A stretch of DNA of 33,236 bases, taken from the IMG/VR virus record IMGVR_UViG_3300000233_000018, positions 1 to 33,236 of that record. One strand, 5' to 3'. This DNA is from a virus. This document shows positions 17,559-29,892 of the stretch, one piece after another. Every line of letters begins with the position of its first letter. Position 1 is the first letter of the stretch. Both the position numbers and the translations under genes were made by a program. The notes beneath the pieces were generated by a model. That model ran no database searches. It had not been told where the DNA came from and saw only the letters and a program-made list of their open reading frames with translations.

Positions 17559-18743
17559 TTAGGCATTGTAGGTATCACATCTGATAGTTACATCAACCAT
17601 AGCAAATGAGTTGTCTCTGAACGTTTTATATCCAAATAATACAGAATTAAGATAGTTAGATCCCATCTTCTCTTGTGCCTTTCTCTCAACAACTTTGGAC
17701 ATTCTCTGTATGATGAGATATGGATTACCCTTTACCCCAAACAAGTTGTGTTGTAATTGTGAGGCAGCAGTCCAAGTGTCGGTAACATCTGTAAGCGTTT
17801 CAGACACATCCAACACGCCTAAACCTTTACCAGTTACAGTAAGTGTATTGGCAGAATTACTGTTCACAGCTGAGATTCTAGCGTTGAATAACTTCAAAAC
17901 ATCTCAAGTGAGAGCAACTCATCCAGAAGTAGTAGTATCAGGAGCATTTATCAATGTAGCAAGATTAGCTCTTGTAGCATCAACATCAGCACCAATATCA
18001 ATATCACCTGAAGTAGATGGAGAGGCAACAAATGTAAATACTTGACCAGAGATAGTGACTGTATCGTTTGCGATAGGTTGTGTAGCAAGCGCTAATACAG
18101 CAGTTGAAGTTAATTGGTTGGATACATAGAAATCGTAACCCATCCATGTAAGGATATAACCATTCATACCAACCTGATCTCACTTAATTGTAGCTTTGTT
18201 TTCTACGTACTGAACAAGAATTTCTTCAAATTCAGGTGAAATAACAGCATACTTGTCTTTAGATGTTATGTTCCTCTTAGCGAGTGCTTTATTTGCACCT
18301 GTTATAGAAGAAATAACATTAGTGGTAGACAAAGTACCTACAACAACTGTAGATGCAGCATTAAGAGCCTCTCCTAATACCATTGCATCGACTTGGTTAG
18401 ATAAGTATTCTGCTGATTTCTTACCATGTTCTAGTGCCGCAGGGTACATACTTTGTAGATCATCATGTTCATCAATATAGAATCCTTGTGCATACTCAGC
18501 GTTGATAATAAGTTGCTCGTTTGTGTCTGTTAGATCTTCGATATTTATCGACGTCCCTCTTACATAAACATCAGGGATGGTGGACATAGAGGTATAAGTC
18601 CTATTCAAAGTATCTCCATACTTTTTTCATTCTAAACCTTGTTCGAATTTACAGATCTTCATAGCAACATTTTGTTTGAAGAATTCTGTCTGTTGTTTTC
18701 CAGCTCGAACTTCTGGAAACGAAGGGGATAGTAAGTTTGCCAT
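17559..18743 (-). CDS. Major capsid protein, P22 coat-like, 394 aa
   Basis: ATG to TAA. Four TGA glycines knit together what would otherwise appear as three fragments. The N-terminus MANLLSPSFPEVRAGKQQTE, the segment FEQGLEGKKYGDTLNRTYTS with VYVRGTSINIEDLTDT, and AYLSNQ-like helix followed by LNAASTVVVG fit HK97-fold coat proteins of the P22 group. A variable, Ala/Thr-rich insertion follows at about 225-290 (TISGQVFTFVASPSTSGDID), possibly an extra surface domain. The end has GYKTFRDNSFAMVDVTIRCD. The scaffold gene lies immediately upstream in the usual order scaffold-coat. Few TGA relative to GGN glycines may reflect selection in a highly expressed gene. Confidence 0.78.
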
Positions 18744-18772
18744 TTGTTAAATAATTGTTAAAGATAAATAAA

Positions 18773-19372
18773 TTATCTAAACTGCGATCTATTTGCTTGA
18801 GCCTCAAACTTCACCCAATCATCTTTTGACCATTCCGAAATGGGCTTTGATTTGTCTGATTCTAGTTTGTCTGATCATCATACAATGTCACGCTGTTTAG
18901 CTTTAGATAGTTTGTCGTGGCTTGAAAACCCGTACTTTACTACGATGTCCTCTATAGCAGAGTTATCGGTAGCCGCAATCTTGCGGATTGCTCACTCGAA
19001 CTGTTTTAAGTCAGGGTTGGATGTTAATACTGATTGTAGAGTTTGTTCGTCTTGTTGTTGTTTATTGAATCAAGCCAGCTTCTGCTCGACTGTCCTATCC
19101 ACAATACCAGACACATACTTCTCAACCTCCACGTCTTCATTGTTAGATTCCTTTTGTTGTTGATTCTGTAACATTTCCCTTTCTCTCGCTAGTTCTTGTG
19201 TCTTACGTGTATAGTCAGATTGTCTTTGGTATCCGTTCTGTAATTCGTCAATAGTGACTTCTTGCATAATTGGATCTCCGTTTGCATCTGTACCTACTTT
19301 CACGTTAAATGTTTGTGGAGTGCCTTCGCCTGCTCCGTTCTGTTCAGGAGTGATGATAACATCGTGTTCCAT
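18773..19372 (-). CDS. Scaffolding protein, 199 aa
   Basis: ATG to TAA, 29 bp before the coat gene. It starts MEHDVIITPEQNGAGEGTPQ and then shows the hallmark segment of many phage scaffolds: VTIDELQNGYQRQSDYTRKT continuing as QELAREREML into a Gln-rich coiled coil. The middle and C-terminal parts are acidic-helical, and the end (WVKFEAQANRSQFR) is basic, as in scaffolds that bind the coat through a basic C-terminal helix. Four TGA glycines, one of which (KLAGFNKQQQ) carries the frame past residue 100. It would guide procapsid assembly and then leave. Confidence 0.72.
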
Positions 19373-19398
19373 TTGATTAAATTAAATTATAAAATATC

Positions 19399-19695
19399 TT
19401 AGTCTTCCGTGTCCAATTCTGCTAGCAGGATATTGTCAAGGAACGATAAGAACTCTTCTCATGCTATCAATTCTCATTGTAGCTTCTTAATATCTTTTGT
19501 TTTTATTGTTCTCATTCTTGTCTGACAGGTCGATACAACCCTTATCCAGTAATCTTTTATTTCTTGGAATCATTTTGTATCTTTTATCGCCTCAAGAGAT
19601 AATTTTTGCTGTTCAAAATAATTTGTCGCCTCGTCTTTGTTTTTAATATATAGCCTTTTGGATTTCTCCTCTTGGATTAAATCGTATATAAGCAT
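19399..19695 (-). CDS. Hypothetical helical protein, 98 aa
   Basis: ATG to TAA, between portal and scaffold. It starts MLIYDLIQEEKSKRLYIKNK, is helical throughout, basic in the middle (TCQTRMRTIKTKDIKKLQ) and acidic at the end (LLAELDTED). Three TGA glycines. No family recognised. Small genes at this site in other phages encode head-assembly helpers, but I see no motif for that. Confidence 0.62.
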
Positions 19696-19711
19696 ATTAT
19701 TATGTTAGGAA

Positions 19712-21538
19712 TTAAACGCCTGCTGTTATATTTCATTTTGCTACTTCTTCTGTTATTTGCTCTGGACTTGTAGGTACTCAAGGTATGGTCGGTATCATAC
19801 CGCCTCATCACACTGCTTGTCAAGGTATGGGTATATTTCTTTGAATATATTTATCTGCACTTGTTCCCTCGAAAGTTCCCAATATATCTTTGAATAACTC
19901 CTGCATATTCACAGGTACTCAAGCTCAAGCATATTGTAGTCATATATTACCCTTAGCTATCGCATCGTCTCTCCTATTTTCCAGTGTATCATAGGAACTT
20001 GTCCCTGTTTCTATTGTGATCTCGTATTTATTTAACGAATCTGTTATTGCTTCTTTATTTATCTCCCAGTATCCATCATCATCCATCTGTTTTATGGTTA
20101 TATTTTCGTCAGAGTTTTCTGCAATCTCTGATAATAATTTATAAGCCAGTCTTGTTAATCATTGCTCAAAATTCTTCCTCACCGCATCAATTACACTATT
20201 ACTCTCGAAGAACTTTATTCTCATGCCAGTTGCGGTATTTGTAAGCCCTTGTGTGTTTGATGAGTTATTTGTATCTATAGTAAAAGTAAGCCCTTGTATT
20301 TGCCTCTCGAAATCATTCTGTTCCTGAAAGTAAGATGGGTTTATCTCTCTATGCGGTATCTCTTGGAGGTTTCTCATTGCCTCTTCTACACTTTTTGTGG
20401 TAGATATGATGTTGTTCGGCTTACTCACTAGCCTTTTCGGATTTATACCGCTGTTTGGACTCCATAGATAAGACCTGTTCAACGAGTGACCGATATATTC
20501 ACTTGCACTATTTTTCTTATAGTTAAGCTCTTGTTGTAGTCACATAATAGGTTCGAGAAACCCTACCGAGAGATTTGTCTCAGTATCCTCAAAACACTTT
20601 ATTTGCTCAAATGGTATTTGAGTGATTTCGTCGAAGCATATACATACTAAGCCATTAGCTACTCATATCTTGTATAGTCTTTCATCTCATTTCAAATCAT
20701 ATAATCAATAGTAGAACTTCACACTCAGATTGTTCTTGTCTATGTCTGGGACATCAACAATATTTACACCAAGCATAGATTGTATATTTTCTTTATAGCT
20801 AATTACTGATCTGTCGAGATTACAAATATCGTCAAGTAAATCTATGTTTATGTATTCTTTTTTATTTCTCTTGAGATCTCAAAGTCTCACTCAAGACACT
20901 ATATGAATAATCGCTGGCATATCAGAGAATAATACATACCTTGGGTCGTAGTATATATCTGCCCATGATACAGGCTCGATAGTTACATATTGATTTACAA
21001 CTCTTTCCCTTATCTTCTTGTCTATTTTTCTTACCTGCTCTATCCCCATATCATCGATATATTTTTCCTCTTCATCTACCACCTCGACATATCTTGATAG
21101 ATCATACTTTGTTTTTACTCTTGCAAATGATGGTCAGTAGTTCACCATACCCTTTGCCCATAATTTAGTTGGCTCTTGGAGATTATATTTGTCAAAAGTA
21201 GTAGATAATAAATCCCTCACTGCTTTTGCTTGCATCTCTAGCTCCCCTGTGTCTCATTCCACAGAACTTGTAATATCGGGTTTTATATTCACAATCCACT
21301 TTGGGTTTCTGCTCACTATTCTCGGGGTTATCTTATTTGAGACCTCGTGCATCTTATTCACTTTGAATGATGTTGATCGGTCTGCTATTTTTGGTTGTGT
21401 AAATGTATTGAGTTCTTTATATACAGATAATAGTCTTGTATAATATGGGTCAAGGAGTTTTTTGTATTGGTCAAAACTACTATTTACATGTAAAATTGCG
21501 TCTTGTTGTTGTGCTAATGTCGGATTTATTTTTATCAT
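19712..21538 (-). CDS. Portal protein, 608 aa (627 with ATT start)
   Basis: ATG at 21538, TAA at 19712; about 18 TGA glycines are needed for continuity. The gene follows terminase large subunit and precedes scaffold and coat, as portals do. Motifs include LLDPYYTRLLSVYKELNTFT near the start, the ADIYYDPRYVLFSDMP strand-loop typical of P22-type portals, and a helical NPSYFQEQNDFERQIQGLTF region. The C-terminal 120 residues are Gly/Pro-rich. The frame remains open 19 codons upstream to an in-frame TAG, and that extension begins ATT GCA AAA, reading (M)AKFKEITIDISSF, plausible protein. So an ATT start at 21595 is possible. Confidence 0.78.
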
Positions 21539-21601
21539 CTCGTCTACTTCGGTAAAGCTCGATATATCTATAGTGATTTCTTTAAATTTTGCAATCTATT
21601 T

Positions 21602-23098
21602 TTAGATATATTCGTATTCGTTATCATACCCTATTATTGGTCTTCAGTTTACATCGTATGTTATCTCTATATTATCCTTATAACTCTTATTGTTTGGGGC
21701 AAGTTCGTACATAGAATATAACATCTGCTCTGCATCTATTATGTCATCATTTCTGCCTCTCGGAAATCTCTTAAGTTGGAATTCTAACTCATCCATACCT
21801 AGTTTATGATAAATGTGTCAATTTCTATAGAGTGGTATGAGTTTACGTAGCTTTGTTTCCTTATCTCCTGTTTGTCTTATCTCCTCTATGGTTGCATACT
21901 GTCATCTTCTTTGGAGTTCTGCTTTTAGGTTAAATCATATTATTGTTTGTGCTTGGAAGCTCTCTATACCTATTTTCTCGGGCTGTCGTTTACTATTGTG
22001 GTATATTATTTTATCTATAAGCTCAGCAGGATCAAATCTACCTACTGTATATTCTAACAAGTACATATCCATTCAATCGAATCATACTGTCATTATACAA
22101 GAGTAATCGGCTGTTTCTTTTTTTGAAAACGCCGGATCAACTGCTGTAAATATTCTTAATTTCTTCGGTTTCTGGTCATCTGTGTAATATCTGAACCACT
22201 CTTCATGAAATTCTTGCGAGCCCTTATCAACTGGGTTTTGTTGGTACTGAGTAGAGAATACTACAGTATTGTCTGATTTCATCTTATGTAGTAACCCTAT
22301 TGGAAATCTCTTCTCAAAAAAACTCTCTCAAGAATTTCTATATCAGTCATCGAACTCTGCAATAGCAGGTATAATCAGTTCCTCTCGATGTTCTCAGGTT
22401 CATAGTTTTCCCTTATCTAAGAGATATCAGCTCAGATCATTGTCGTGTAATCTCTGCATAATTACAACAATAGCACCTTCCGTCTTGCTATTTAATCTAC
22501 TCTTTAATGTATCCTCGTAGTTATTATTGACTCAAATCCTCATCACATCAGATTTTGCCTCTTCTGGGCTTAATGGGTCATCTATAAGCATTATATCACA
22601 TCATTGTCAGATAATAGTTCCTGCCGATCAAGCAGCATACATCTGCCCACCTTGTAAGGTCTCTCGGTGTTGTTTGGTATTCTGATCCTCTCTCAGTCCA
22701 ACTCTTCTTGGAAATACGCTTAGAAATGTATCAGATAAGTACATATTTCTACATCATAGACTATTTTTCTCTGCGAGTTGTGCAGAATATGACACCTCCA
22801 TAAACTTTATCCGTGGGTCGTGTCATAGACACCAAGCAGGGAAAGCGATTGATACCGTCTCTGTCTTTAGTGACCTAGGTGGTATATTTATTATAAGCCT
22901 CTTAATCTCTCAAGAATATACTTGTTCTAGTTTCTCACAAATCAATTTTATATGCCAATTTTCATCAAGAGGTTGTTTCTTCTCTTTTGCCCAATAGTAT
23001 TTCATAAATTCATAAAGACTATCCCTTTGTGGAACGGTCTGTTTCTCTATCTGTCTTATTGCTAGTTCTCTCAGTCATCTTTGCTCAAGAGTTCCCAT
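21602..23098 (-). CDS. terL: Terminase large subunit, 498 aa
   Basis: ATG to TAA. ATPase domain: Walker A-like PPRSLKTET at 73-81, Walker B DIMLIDDP at 168-175, and a coupling motif VIMQRLH at 212-218. Nuclease domain: AVDPAF with Asp321, ETADYS with Asp331, IGIESFQAQ, and GRNDDIIDA near the C-terminus, the three acidic clusters of the RNase H-like terminase nuclease. Sixteen or so TGA glycines, including GCDIM. It packages DNA into the prohead through the portal encoded next. Oddly, the small subunit is more than 7 kb upstream. About 127 bp before the gene hold a possible promoter. Confidence 0.9.
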
Positions 23099-23225
23099 AG
23101 GATTATTCTTAATAAATGTTAGTCTTCTTGATTATTTCTATCATCTTCTCTGAAAAGTTCTATTATAGTAGCTCATATTATTCATAATAATATATATACC
23201 ATTATATTTTTTTTATAAACTAAAA
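23099..23225 (-). promoter_or_regulatory. Intergenic region with TATAAT before terL
   Basis: A perfect leftward -10 TATAAT lies at 23211-23216, just after the upstream stop, but I cannot find a good -35. A 15-codon ORF (MNNMSYYNRTFQ and on, from 23185) ends at TAG before the terminase start. This is one of the few larger gaps in the late operon and may carry an internal promoter for packaging and head genes. Confidence 0.3.
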
Positions 23226-24824
23226 CTAGTCTTGATAATTACCTCATCACATTGCTTTGGATCATACCCTACCTGCTATATATCATCCTCATCATATAAG
23301 TGCAGCATTCTTAACAAATCTTGCGATCTTTGTCTTCATTCATATAACTTTGGGCGTTAGTCTTCAGATATTGTTTCTTATTTGTCATTTAGCGTGATAT
23401 AGATTGGACATAGATTTAAACGCCTTCTTTACTTCTACATCAGGTATTACATCGGTTATTTTCTCTAGGAAATCGTTACCTTCTGATCTTGCGGCTCTCC
23501 GTGCATTATATATGTATTGGTCTTTTCATGATAGATTTATTCATTTTCTTACGCTATCGGGAACAAGGTCGTCTAGCCTTTGTAATGCCTTTCGGAAGTC
23601 GTCGGCATTCTCTGCTTTAGTTATATCCTTGGATAATATCTTTAATTTGTTTCACATACTCGGTGATATGTCTTTTATCTCTGCTGATAGGTCTGCTAGT
23701 TTAACTCTTAGATTCTTTTTGGACATCTTAGCTCACTTTATTCATATGACTTTTAAGTTATCCTCAAGGTTAGATCATAGGCTAGAAATCTTCCTTGATA
23801 CTTGTGTAAATAATTTCTGTGGATTTTTGCTAGCTCATTTAACTGTATTAACAATTTCTTCTACCGCATCTAATGTCCTTTGGCTAGGTTTCACTGTATC
23901 TTTAGATCATACCCACCATTTAGAAAGTTTCCCTTGTGTCTCTATTCATCATCTAGATAATGCTGCTCTCTTGTTACCTACGGTATCAGATTCTTTAATC
24001 ATTCACAACAGAGATTTCTTTAGTCACTGCTTTGCAACTCATTTGGCTATTTGTATTCATGCTGTTCCTATCTGTAATACATCACCTAATGTTCTTGTTC
24101 ATTGATATATAGAACTTGTGGGGTCTCATGCAGTCATCCCCTTAGCGACTTCCGAGAAAGATTTGTTTCATTCTTTAGCTTGGTAATCTGCGAGAGCTTT
24201 CTCTCATACCAATGATTTAACACCCGACCTTATAGCTTCTCATATCGGTCATTTAGCTACAGATTCAGCAGGTTTATCTAATATTCATGTTTCTACTATT
24301 GTTTGTGGTAAATCAGAAACTGATCTATATGCTCAGCCTAATATATCACTAGCAACAGAAAATACTCATTTTTTTTGCTTTCCTATCTTTTGTTTCTCTA
24401 CTGTATAGAATTCAGGGAATTTTTGTTGAACTTCTTCTTGTGTTATCTCTGGTTTAGCTTCTATGGTTGCTATGAAGTCAGCTAGTGACTGTTCTTGTCA
24501 TCTGAATTCAGGGAATTTCTCTTTTATCTCTTCTTGTGTTATCTCTGGTTTGGTTTGTGTTGTCGCTATGAAATCGGCTAGCGATGATGTCCTTCATTCC
24601 TTGAATGATTGGTCTACTGTTCCTATCATTCATTTTAGCAATCCTGATGCAATCTTCTTATCTTCCTCTGTCTTTCACTTTACTTGTGTAATCTTATTAT
24701 TCATCTCCCCTATCATATTTTGTACGGTAGGCTTTTTAGGTTTCATAAGACTAGAAAGCTTTAGTGGAGCCTTAGGTGCTTGCATAGTAAGTGGATTATA
24801 CTTTAGTGGTGTTGTTGTTACCAT
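23226..24824 (-). CDS. Putative ejection / internal virion protein, 532 aa
   Basis: ATG to TAG with over 40 TGA glycines. Residues 81-107 and 113-139 are a two-copy tandem repeat with period 32 (SLADFIATTQTKPEITQEEI... and SLADFIATIEAKPEITQEEV...), each ending KFPEF. The rest is a long stretch of amphipathic helices with many Gly, Ala and Lys, and a C-terminal Gly-rich hydrophobic segment (VKNAALIGGGGYIAGRVG). This composition and the position between tail and head genes resemble DNA-ejection proteins of podoviruses (P22 gp16/gp20, T7 gp15/gp16), which form a channel through the envelope. The function is inferred. Confidence 0.65.
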
Positions 24825-24842
24825 CGTTATATAAGTAATAAA

Positions 24843-26687
24843 TTACCTCACCTTTCAGATAAATCATTTTATAACTGTCCTTTGTGCTTGTTTCTGTTGG
24901 CTAGGTTGTACTGTTGGTTGTTCGTTGTTAGTTTGTGTTTTACTTGCTTGTCTCGGATCTTTCCCTCATATTGATTTTTTTAGAGCATTTGATATGATAG
25001 CGAGTTGCTTCTTGAATTCTTGCTCACTCATATCTAGTCTTATTGCATTTGCGGCATTTCATATACTTACTCTTTCGGAATCACTCAACGCACCGAAGGT
25101 AGCTCACGAATCTTTGAGGGAGATAAGCTTATCCATTGTTAGATTACTCTTAATATAATCATATTGTGCTTTAAAATCTGCTAGTGCTGGGTTTAGCGTA
25201 GTCGATACTCGGAATTCAGATGCGATTGCGCTCGCCCTTCAAGGATATTTGCTTGTTAGATTATCGACTGTATCTAAAGCAACTCAGACATCTTGTCATA
25301 ATTGTGATATCTTCCAGGCTGTAGCCTCTGCTTGTAATTCTTTTGCCGATTTTCAATATAACTTTGTGAATCTCTGTATATCTAAAGACCTTCAATTATT
25401 TACTGTTCTATAAACAGAAGCTAGATTTGGATCGAATCATACCACCTCTTGTTGTTGTGCGGTTCATCAGGTTCATGAGCCAATTTGTCTACCACCACTT
25501 ACTCACCCATTACCTCATACACTTCGTTGTGAGGCTCAAGCGACAGGAACTCGTTTGATCCCATCTCGTTGCATATATCTTGGAGATTTGGTTGTCCCGA
25601 AGTTCTCGGTTCTTGGGGCATCTTTTGATTGTTGAATATTCGCTGTTCTTATGATAGCTTGCATTCATTCAGGTAGAGCCCCCACAAACTCTTCATTGAT
25701 ACTTCCGTCAGGATTCCTCGCCATCTGTGCATATATTTGTATGTCTTCGGGGTTTCAGATATCCATACCATTCTTTGATGCGGTTGTCATAAGGTTATTT
25801 AGACTTTCGATATAACTTGCACCACTTTTTTGATTTGCTTCCGATGTCTGTTGTAGCGATTCCATTTGTCGGATATTCGCTTTGTTCTTATGTTGCTGTA
25901 TAGCATTGTTTAGAGATGATAATGTCTCACTATCTGCCCCCTCTAGTTCTGCTCTCTTCCTAGCAATTTCTATTTCTTTAGCATTATTTAGAGCTATAAT
26001 AGCTCAGTCTATTCATTCCTGAATATCTGCCATCTTATTGGCAGCTACAGAACTTCTTCAGAATCAAGAAAAACTATATATATTTTGTGCCGCACTCCTC
26101 TGTCTTTCTCAGCTTGCAATGAGTTCATCTTTCTGTACTCAATATTGTTGGTCTAGCTGTTTTCTATATACATCTAGTTCGTTTGTGTCTCTATCAGCCT
26201 CTAAAACTTTCTCTTCTTGCTGTCTTCTCATCATCTCATCTATTTGAACTTGTAGAGGATTAACTGTACTTGCTTGTTTTGTTTGTAATGCCTTTTGAGC
26301 CTGTAATGCCTGATAGTATTCTTGCTCTGTAGGAATTTTACCTGTAATACTTCTGGCTTGTAACTTCATCAGATAATCCTCAGGATCAGCTGTGTCGTAT
26401 ATTAGAGAATTGTTAATGGTCTTAGAAATAACAGGCTGGTTTGTAGTAGCCACTGTTGGTTTCTCCCTCTGACTGTAGGCGATATAAGGATTACCACTTG
26501 TTGTTTTAACTACTCTATTATCTATACTCGTTCATAGAGTATATCATAACTTAGATATAGGATTAGTGTTTGTCCTAACCTGTGTTGTTGATGAGGGGAC
26601 ATCTGATTGTATTGCAGACTGCTTTAAAATATTCTTTGGATTAGAATAATTTAGTCCTCCACTTGCCTTCGTTTTTAATATCGCCAT
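24843..26687 (-). CDS. Putative ejection / internal virion protein, 614 aa
   Basis: ATG to TAA. The N-terminal 90 residues are low-complexity, N/S/T/K-rich. A Gln/Ala-rich helical middle follows (YYQALQAQKALQTKQAST, RQQEEKVLEADRDTNELD), then a segment with SGERQRSAAQNIYSFSGFGR. A glycine-rich linker at about residues 370-400 (GNGGVSGGRQIGSG) is encoded largely by TGA. The C-terminal helical domain ends with a Gln-rich tail. It is adjacent to the 532-aa protein, and both look like internal virion (ejection) proteins. No catalytic motif seen. Confidence 0.65.
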
Positions 26688-26708
26688 TTGTTATGATATG
26701 AAAGTAAA

Positions 26709-28301
26709 TTATAGAGGTGGTACAAAGTTTAATTCTGTAGTTGATATAGCTCTCCCTACTTTGACTGATGTTGTTCAAGGTGTTGTTCAGATAGTCCCGT
26801 CATTTTTTAGATAATATACTGCTCAAGGTGTGAGTCCTGTATATCATCACACTCTCCCTCATAGTATTCAGCTCATAGGAGCATCAGCAATAACTGTTGA
26901 TTGTACTATTCATTCTATATTTAAGAATGGGGCTTTAGTTGATAACGCTTTATATTTCTTAGTCGCTGTTTCTCACGGATTAATGGTTAGAGAATAGTTT
27001 GCTCTATATCAACCTATGTATATTTCCCATATATTAGCACTAGATATATAATATATATTATCAGGAGTTGCTACTAATCATGTTAGTTTAGAATAATTAC
27101 TAGAACTATTTGCTCTAGGTACTGATAATTTAGCGTAATATGTGGTGCCTCCCACAACAGCCTCTGATGAAAATGTAAATGTATGCGTTGTTGCTGATCA
27201 TGTAAGTGATGCCTCTGATATAGTATTTGTAGATGTAGCAACCACTGTCGTTCATGGGATATTAGAATATAATGTCATTGTTATCTGCGATGTTGGGCTT
27301 CCAATTTTTAATAAAGAAGCAGTGATGTTAACTAATAATCATGTAGCTCCTACTGGTACAGACATCCCAATTGATTGGGATGAGTTATCCCTTCATATAC
27401 CTATATAACTGGAGGGGTCTGCTGTTCCTCAATTTGATGCTATATCGAGAAAATTTCACGATATTCATGTCCTAAATCATTCTCATGCAGATAATCACGT
27501 TCAGGCAGTAAATATATTTGTAAAGACATCTGTGATTGGAAGAAATGATGTTTCAATCTTACCACTCGAATTAAGGATGATTATTTTATTCTCATCTCAA
27601 ACTCCACTTGAAGTCTTGACGAGGTTCTTGTTCATAACTACAAGCTTAGCCCCTGACTCTCCTGTTTCTGTAGCTGTGCCCATCTGGTCAAGCGTAGCTC
27701 ATTCTCGTTTACCTGCTATTGTCTCGCTACCATTGGGCGTACTTGCTCAAGCTGTGTCGTCTACCCATGCTCATGCTTGATATTTCTGTAATAATCATAC
27801 TGCTGTGTTATATATTCTCATTCAATTACTAGGACTAGGGATTGCTATATCTCTTGCTGTAGCGTCGGCATATACTGCATCTTTAGTATAACCAGTAGCA
27901 ATAACCTTATCGAATGTCTGTGTGTCTGTCCAAGTGTTACTAGTATCTGTTCAAGCTTTGCTACTTATTGCTGTTCTGATATCCCTCCAGAAAGCGTAAT
28001 TATTGGAAAACCTAACTATGCTATTCGCCGCATGTGTTTGTGCGGTATAGTCTACTCCATTGCCTTTTTCTATAGAGATACTTATTACATTGAAAGTTTT
28101 TGCTCCACTATTCCATCAGTCGATTTGGGCTACTTGCATATTTGACTTTCAAGGATTTATAACAATATATGAGGTCTCCCCTGTCTCTATTGTTCAATCT
28201 GGTACATCTAGAACCGCTACAGATCAAACTGAGCCGTTCCGAGAAGATGCTAGAGTTGTCTCAAATCAGTCTATAACTGGGATATTGGTTAGATTTGCCA
28301 T
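26709..28301 (-). CDS. Tail fibre-like protein, 530 aa
   Basis: ATG to TAA; about 27 TGA glycines. The N-terminal 200 residues are strand-rich (MANLTNIPVIDGFETTLASS; GKSNMQVAQIDGWNSG). Then come short repeats seen in phage fibres (AIPSPSNGMRIYNTAVGLLQ, AGAWVDDTAGAS). A lectin-like part is DNSSQSIGMSVPVGATGLLV, and the C-terminus VGGYTGLTPGAVYYLKNDGT with TPGTTSVKVGRAISTTELNF is the widespread terminal domain of phage and ICE fibre proteins. It is probably a second adhesin besides the 1195-aa protein, or the tail needle or fibre of the short tail. Confidence 0.72.
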
Positions 28302-28317
28302 GAGAGTGGATTAAAAA

Positions 28318-29880
28318 CTAAATTATATTTGCATGTCAGAAAACGTATATCGATTGTGCATCAACCATTATTCTTGCATTATCTATTGTCCGAGTTCCTC
28401 ATAAACTCTTCATACTGAAATTAACGGTAGATCCTGTGGAATAGAAAGGTAGCCTTGCGATGTATTGATATATATCTACTCAATCATCGGTATCTTCTCA
28501 TCATGTAATCGCATCTGTTCATATAGGCCTTACTCATATAGACTCATTTGGTTTGAATTCAGTAATCATCGCATCAGTTATCAATCATCAACCTACTATC
28601 TCCCCATCTACTTCTATATTAACTTCTATATCTAGATTCTTACTCTTTTTACCTATAAGGTCTATATATTCATAAGTCTTGAATGCTCAAGGCTCTCAGA
28701 AATCAAAGTCTTTGCTCTTAATCTCGTGTTCTATCGACTCACCCAAGTCGTCGAATCATGTCTCTATTTCATATAATCTATCTTCTGTGGCACTTGCTAC
28801 AAGGTATTTATATTCTCCTGTACTTGTTATGTAGAATCAATAATCATATATGGCAGGTAGGGTATACTGTGTCCGAGCCTTTACTATGGAATTATACACT
28901 AGAGTTGTGTCTGGGATATCATCTCCATTTGTATCAAATGTAATATAATAGTTACCTAGTCTTTTTATGTACCAACCACAATTTGCATTAAGGTTTAATT
29001 CTCTTATCTTGGTTGTAAGTTCCCTCACATCCTCATCTAGTGGATTACTTTCTAAAGCACTTGCTCAAGCTAGTGATTGTCTTGGTTTGAGGGTGTCTAT
29101 CCCCCTATCAGTTAGATATACAAGAGAATTACCGACATTAGAGATACTTCTGTCGCTATATCCTCAAGTTTGTGCATCGATTGGATCTGATCTCTCATTC
29201 GCTACATCCACACTATATATCTTGTTTGATTTAATCACGAGTATTATATTTCAAAGTTCATTAAGTCCATTGATTCTTCATAATTCATCTCATCACACTA
29301 CGACTGCATTAGCATCTACTATAGATCAGTTAATAGGTGCTGCGTTGGTATAATATAACGTATTCGGATTAACATCTACTCAAGCTCAGAGTAATCTATC
29401 GGTATTCATATTGATATATCTATATTTCGGTTGTGTCGCATATACTGAGTATGTCGTTCAGTCATAACTCGCATAATTATCTATTCCGTTTGTTAGATAG
29501 ATGACATTCTTATAGACTGCATAATCTCGCCTTGTCCTTCGTGTTGTTTTGTTTGTAGCTGTCTCGAATTCGGTCAGCCCACTCTTGATACTAGATCGGT
29601 TGCTAGTCGCTTCATTGTATCTATACATATTTGTACCACTTGCACATAATGCTGTGGTCGCTCAGGTGTCGTCCCTCTGAAAAAAGAAGTAAGAACTGAC
29701 TGGTTTTAATGATCATACGGCATTACCGAAGTATTGCATTCCATACCTCGTTTGGAGCTGCCCCCTTTGGTTATAGAACATATTCTTACATACAGAAAAT
29801 TGATTATCCCCTATATCACTTGTGATGGATAGGTTCAATCATCAATCGAATCTCTTAATTTTTATAGGTTTTATCGCCAT
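28318..29880 (-). CDS. Tail hub/nozzle protein, gp10-like beta propeller
   Basis: 520 residues, ATG to TAG. It begins MAIKPIKIKRFDGGLNLSIT, the usual start of the P22 gp10 / T7 gp12-type tail nozzle family, followed by CKNMFYNQRGQLQTRYGMQ. Repeated blade-like units follow: a four-strand pattern with YAVYKNVIYLTNGIDNYASY, NGLNELGNIILVIKSNKIYS, RSISNVGNSLVYLTDRGIDT and KYLVASATEDRLYEIETG. These suggest a six- or seven-bladed propeller with an outer domain. Over 25 TGA glycines. It lies directly after the connector gene, as gp4-gp10 do in P22-like phages. Confidence 0.72.
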
Positions 29881-29892
29881 ATATTTGTTGCC

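Noticed and set aside
23404-24105. 233-codon plus-strand open frame
   Set aside because: It is antisense to the 532-residue ejection-type protein and rich in Ser, His, Phe and Leu. TGA avoidance on this strand follows from few TCA codons in the true gene.
26709-28301. Apparent frameshift in the fibre gene near 27000-27060
   Set aside because: It came from misreading an ATATAT run. Recounting codon positions from start (28301) to stop (26709) shows one continuous frame.
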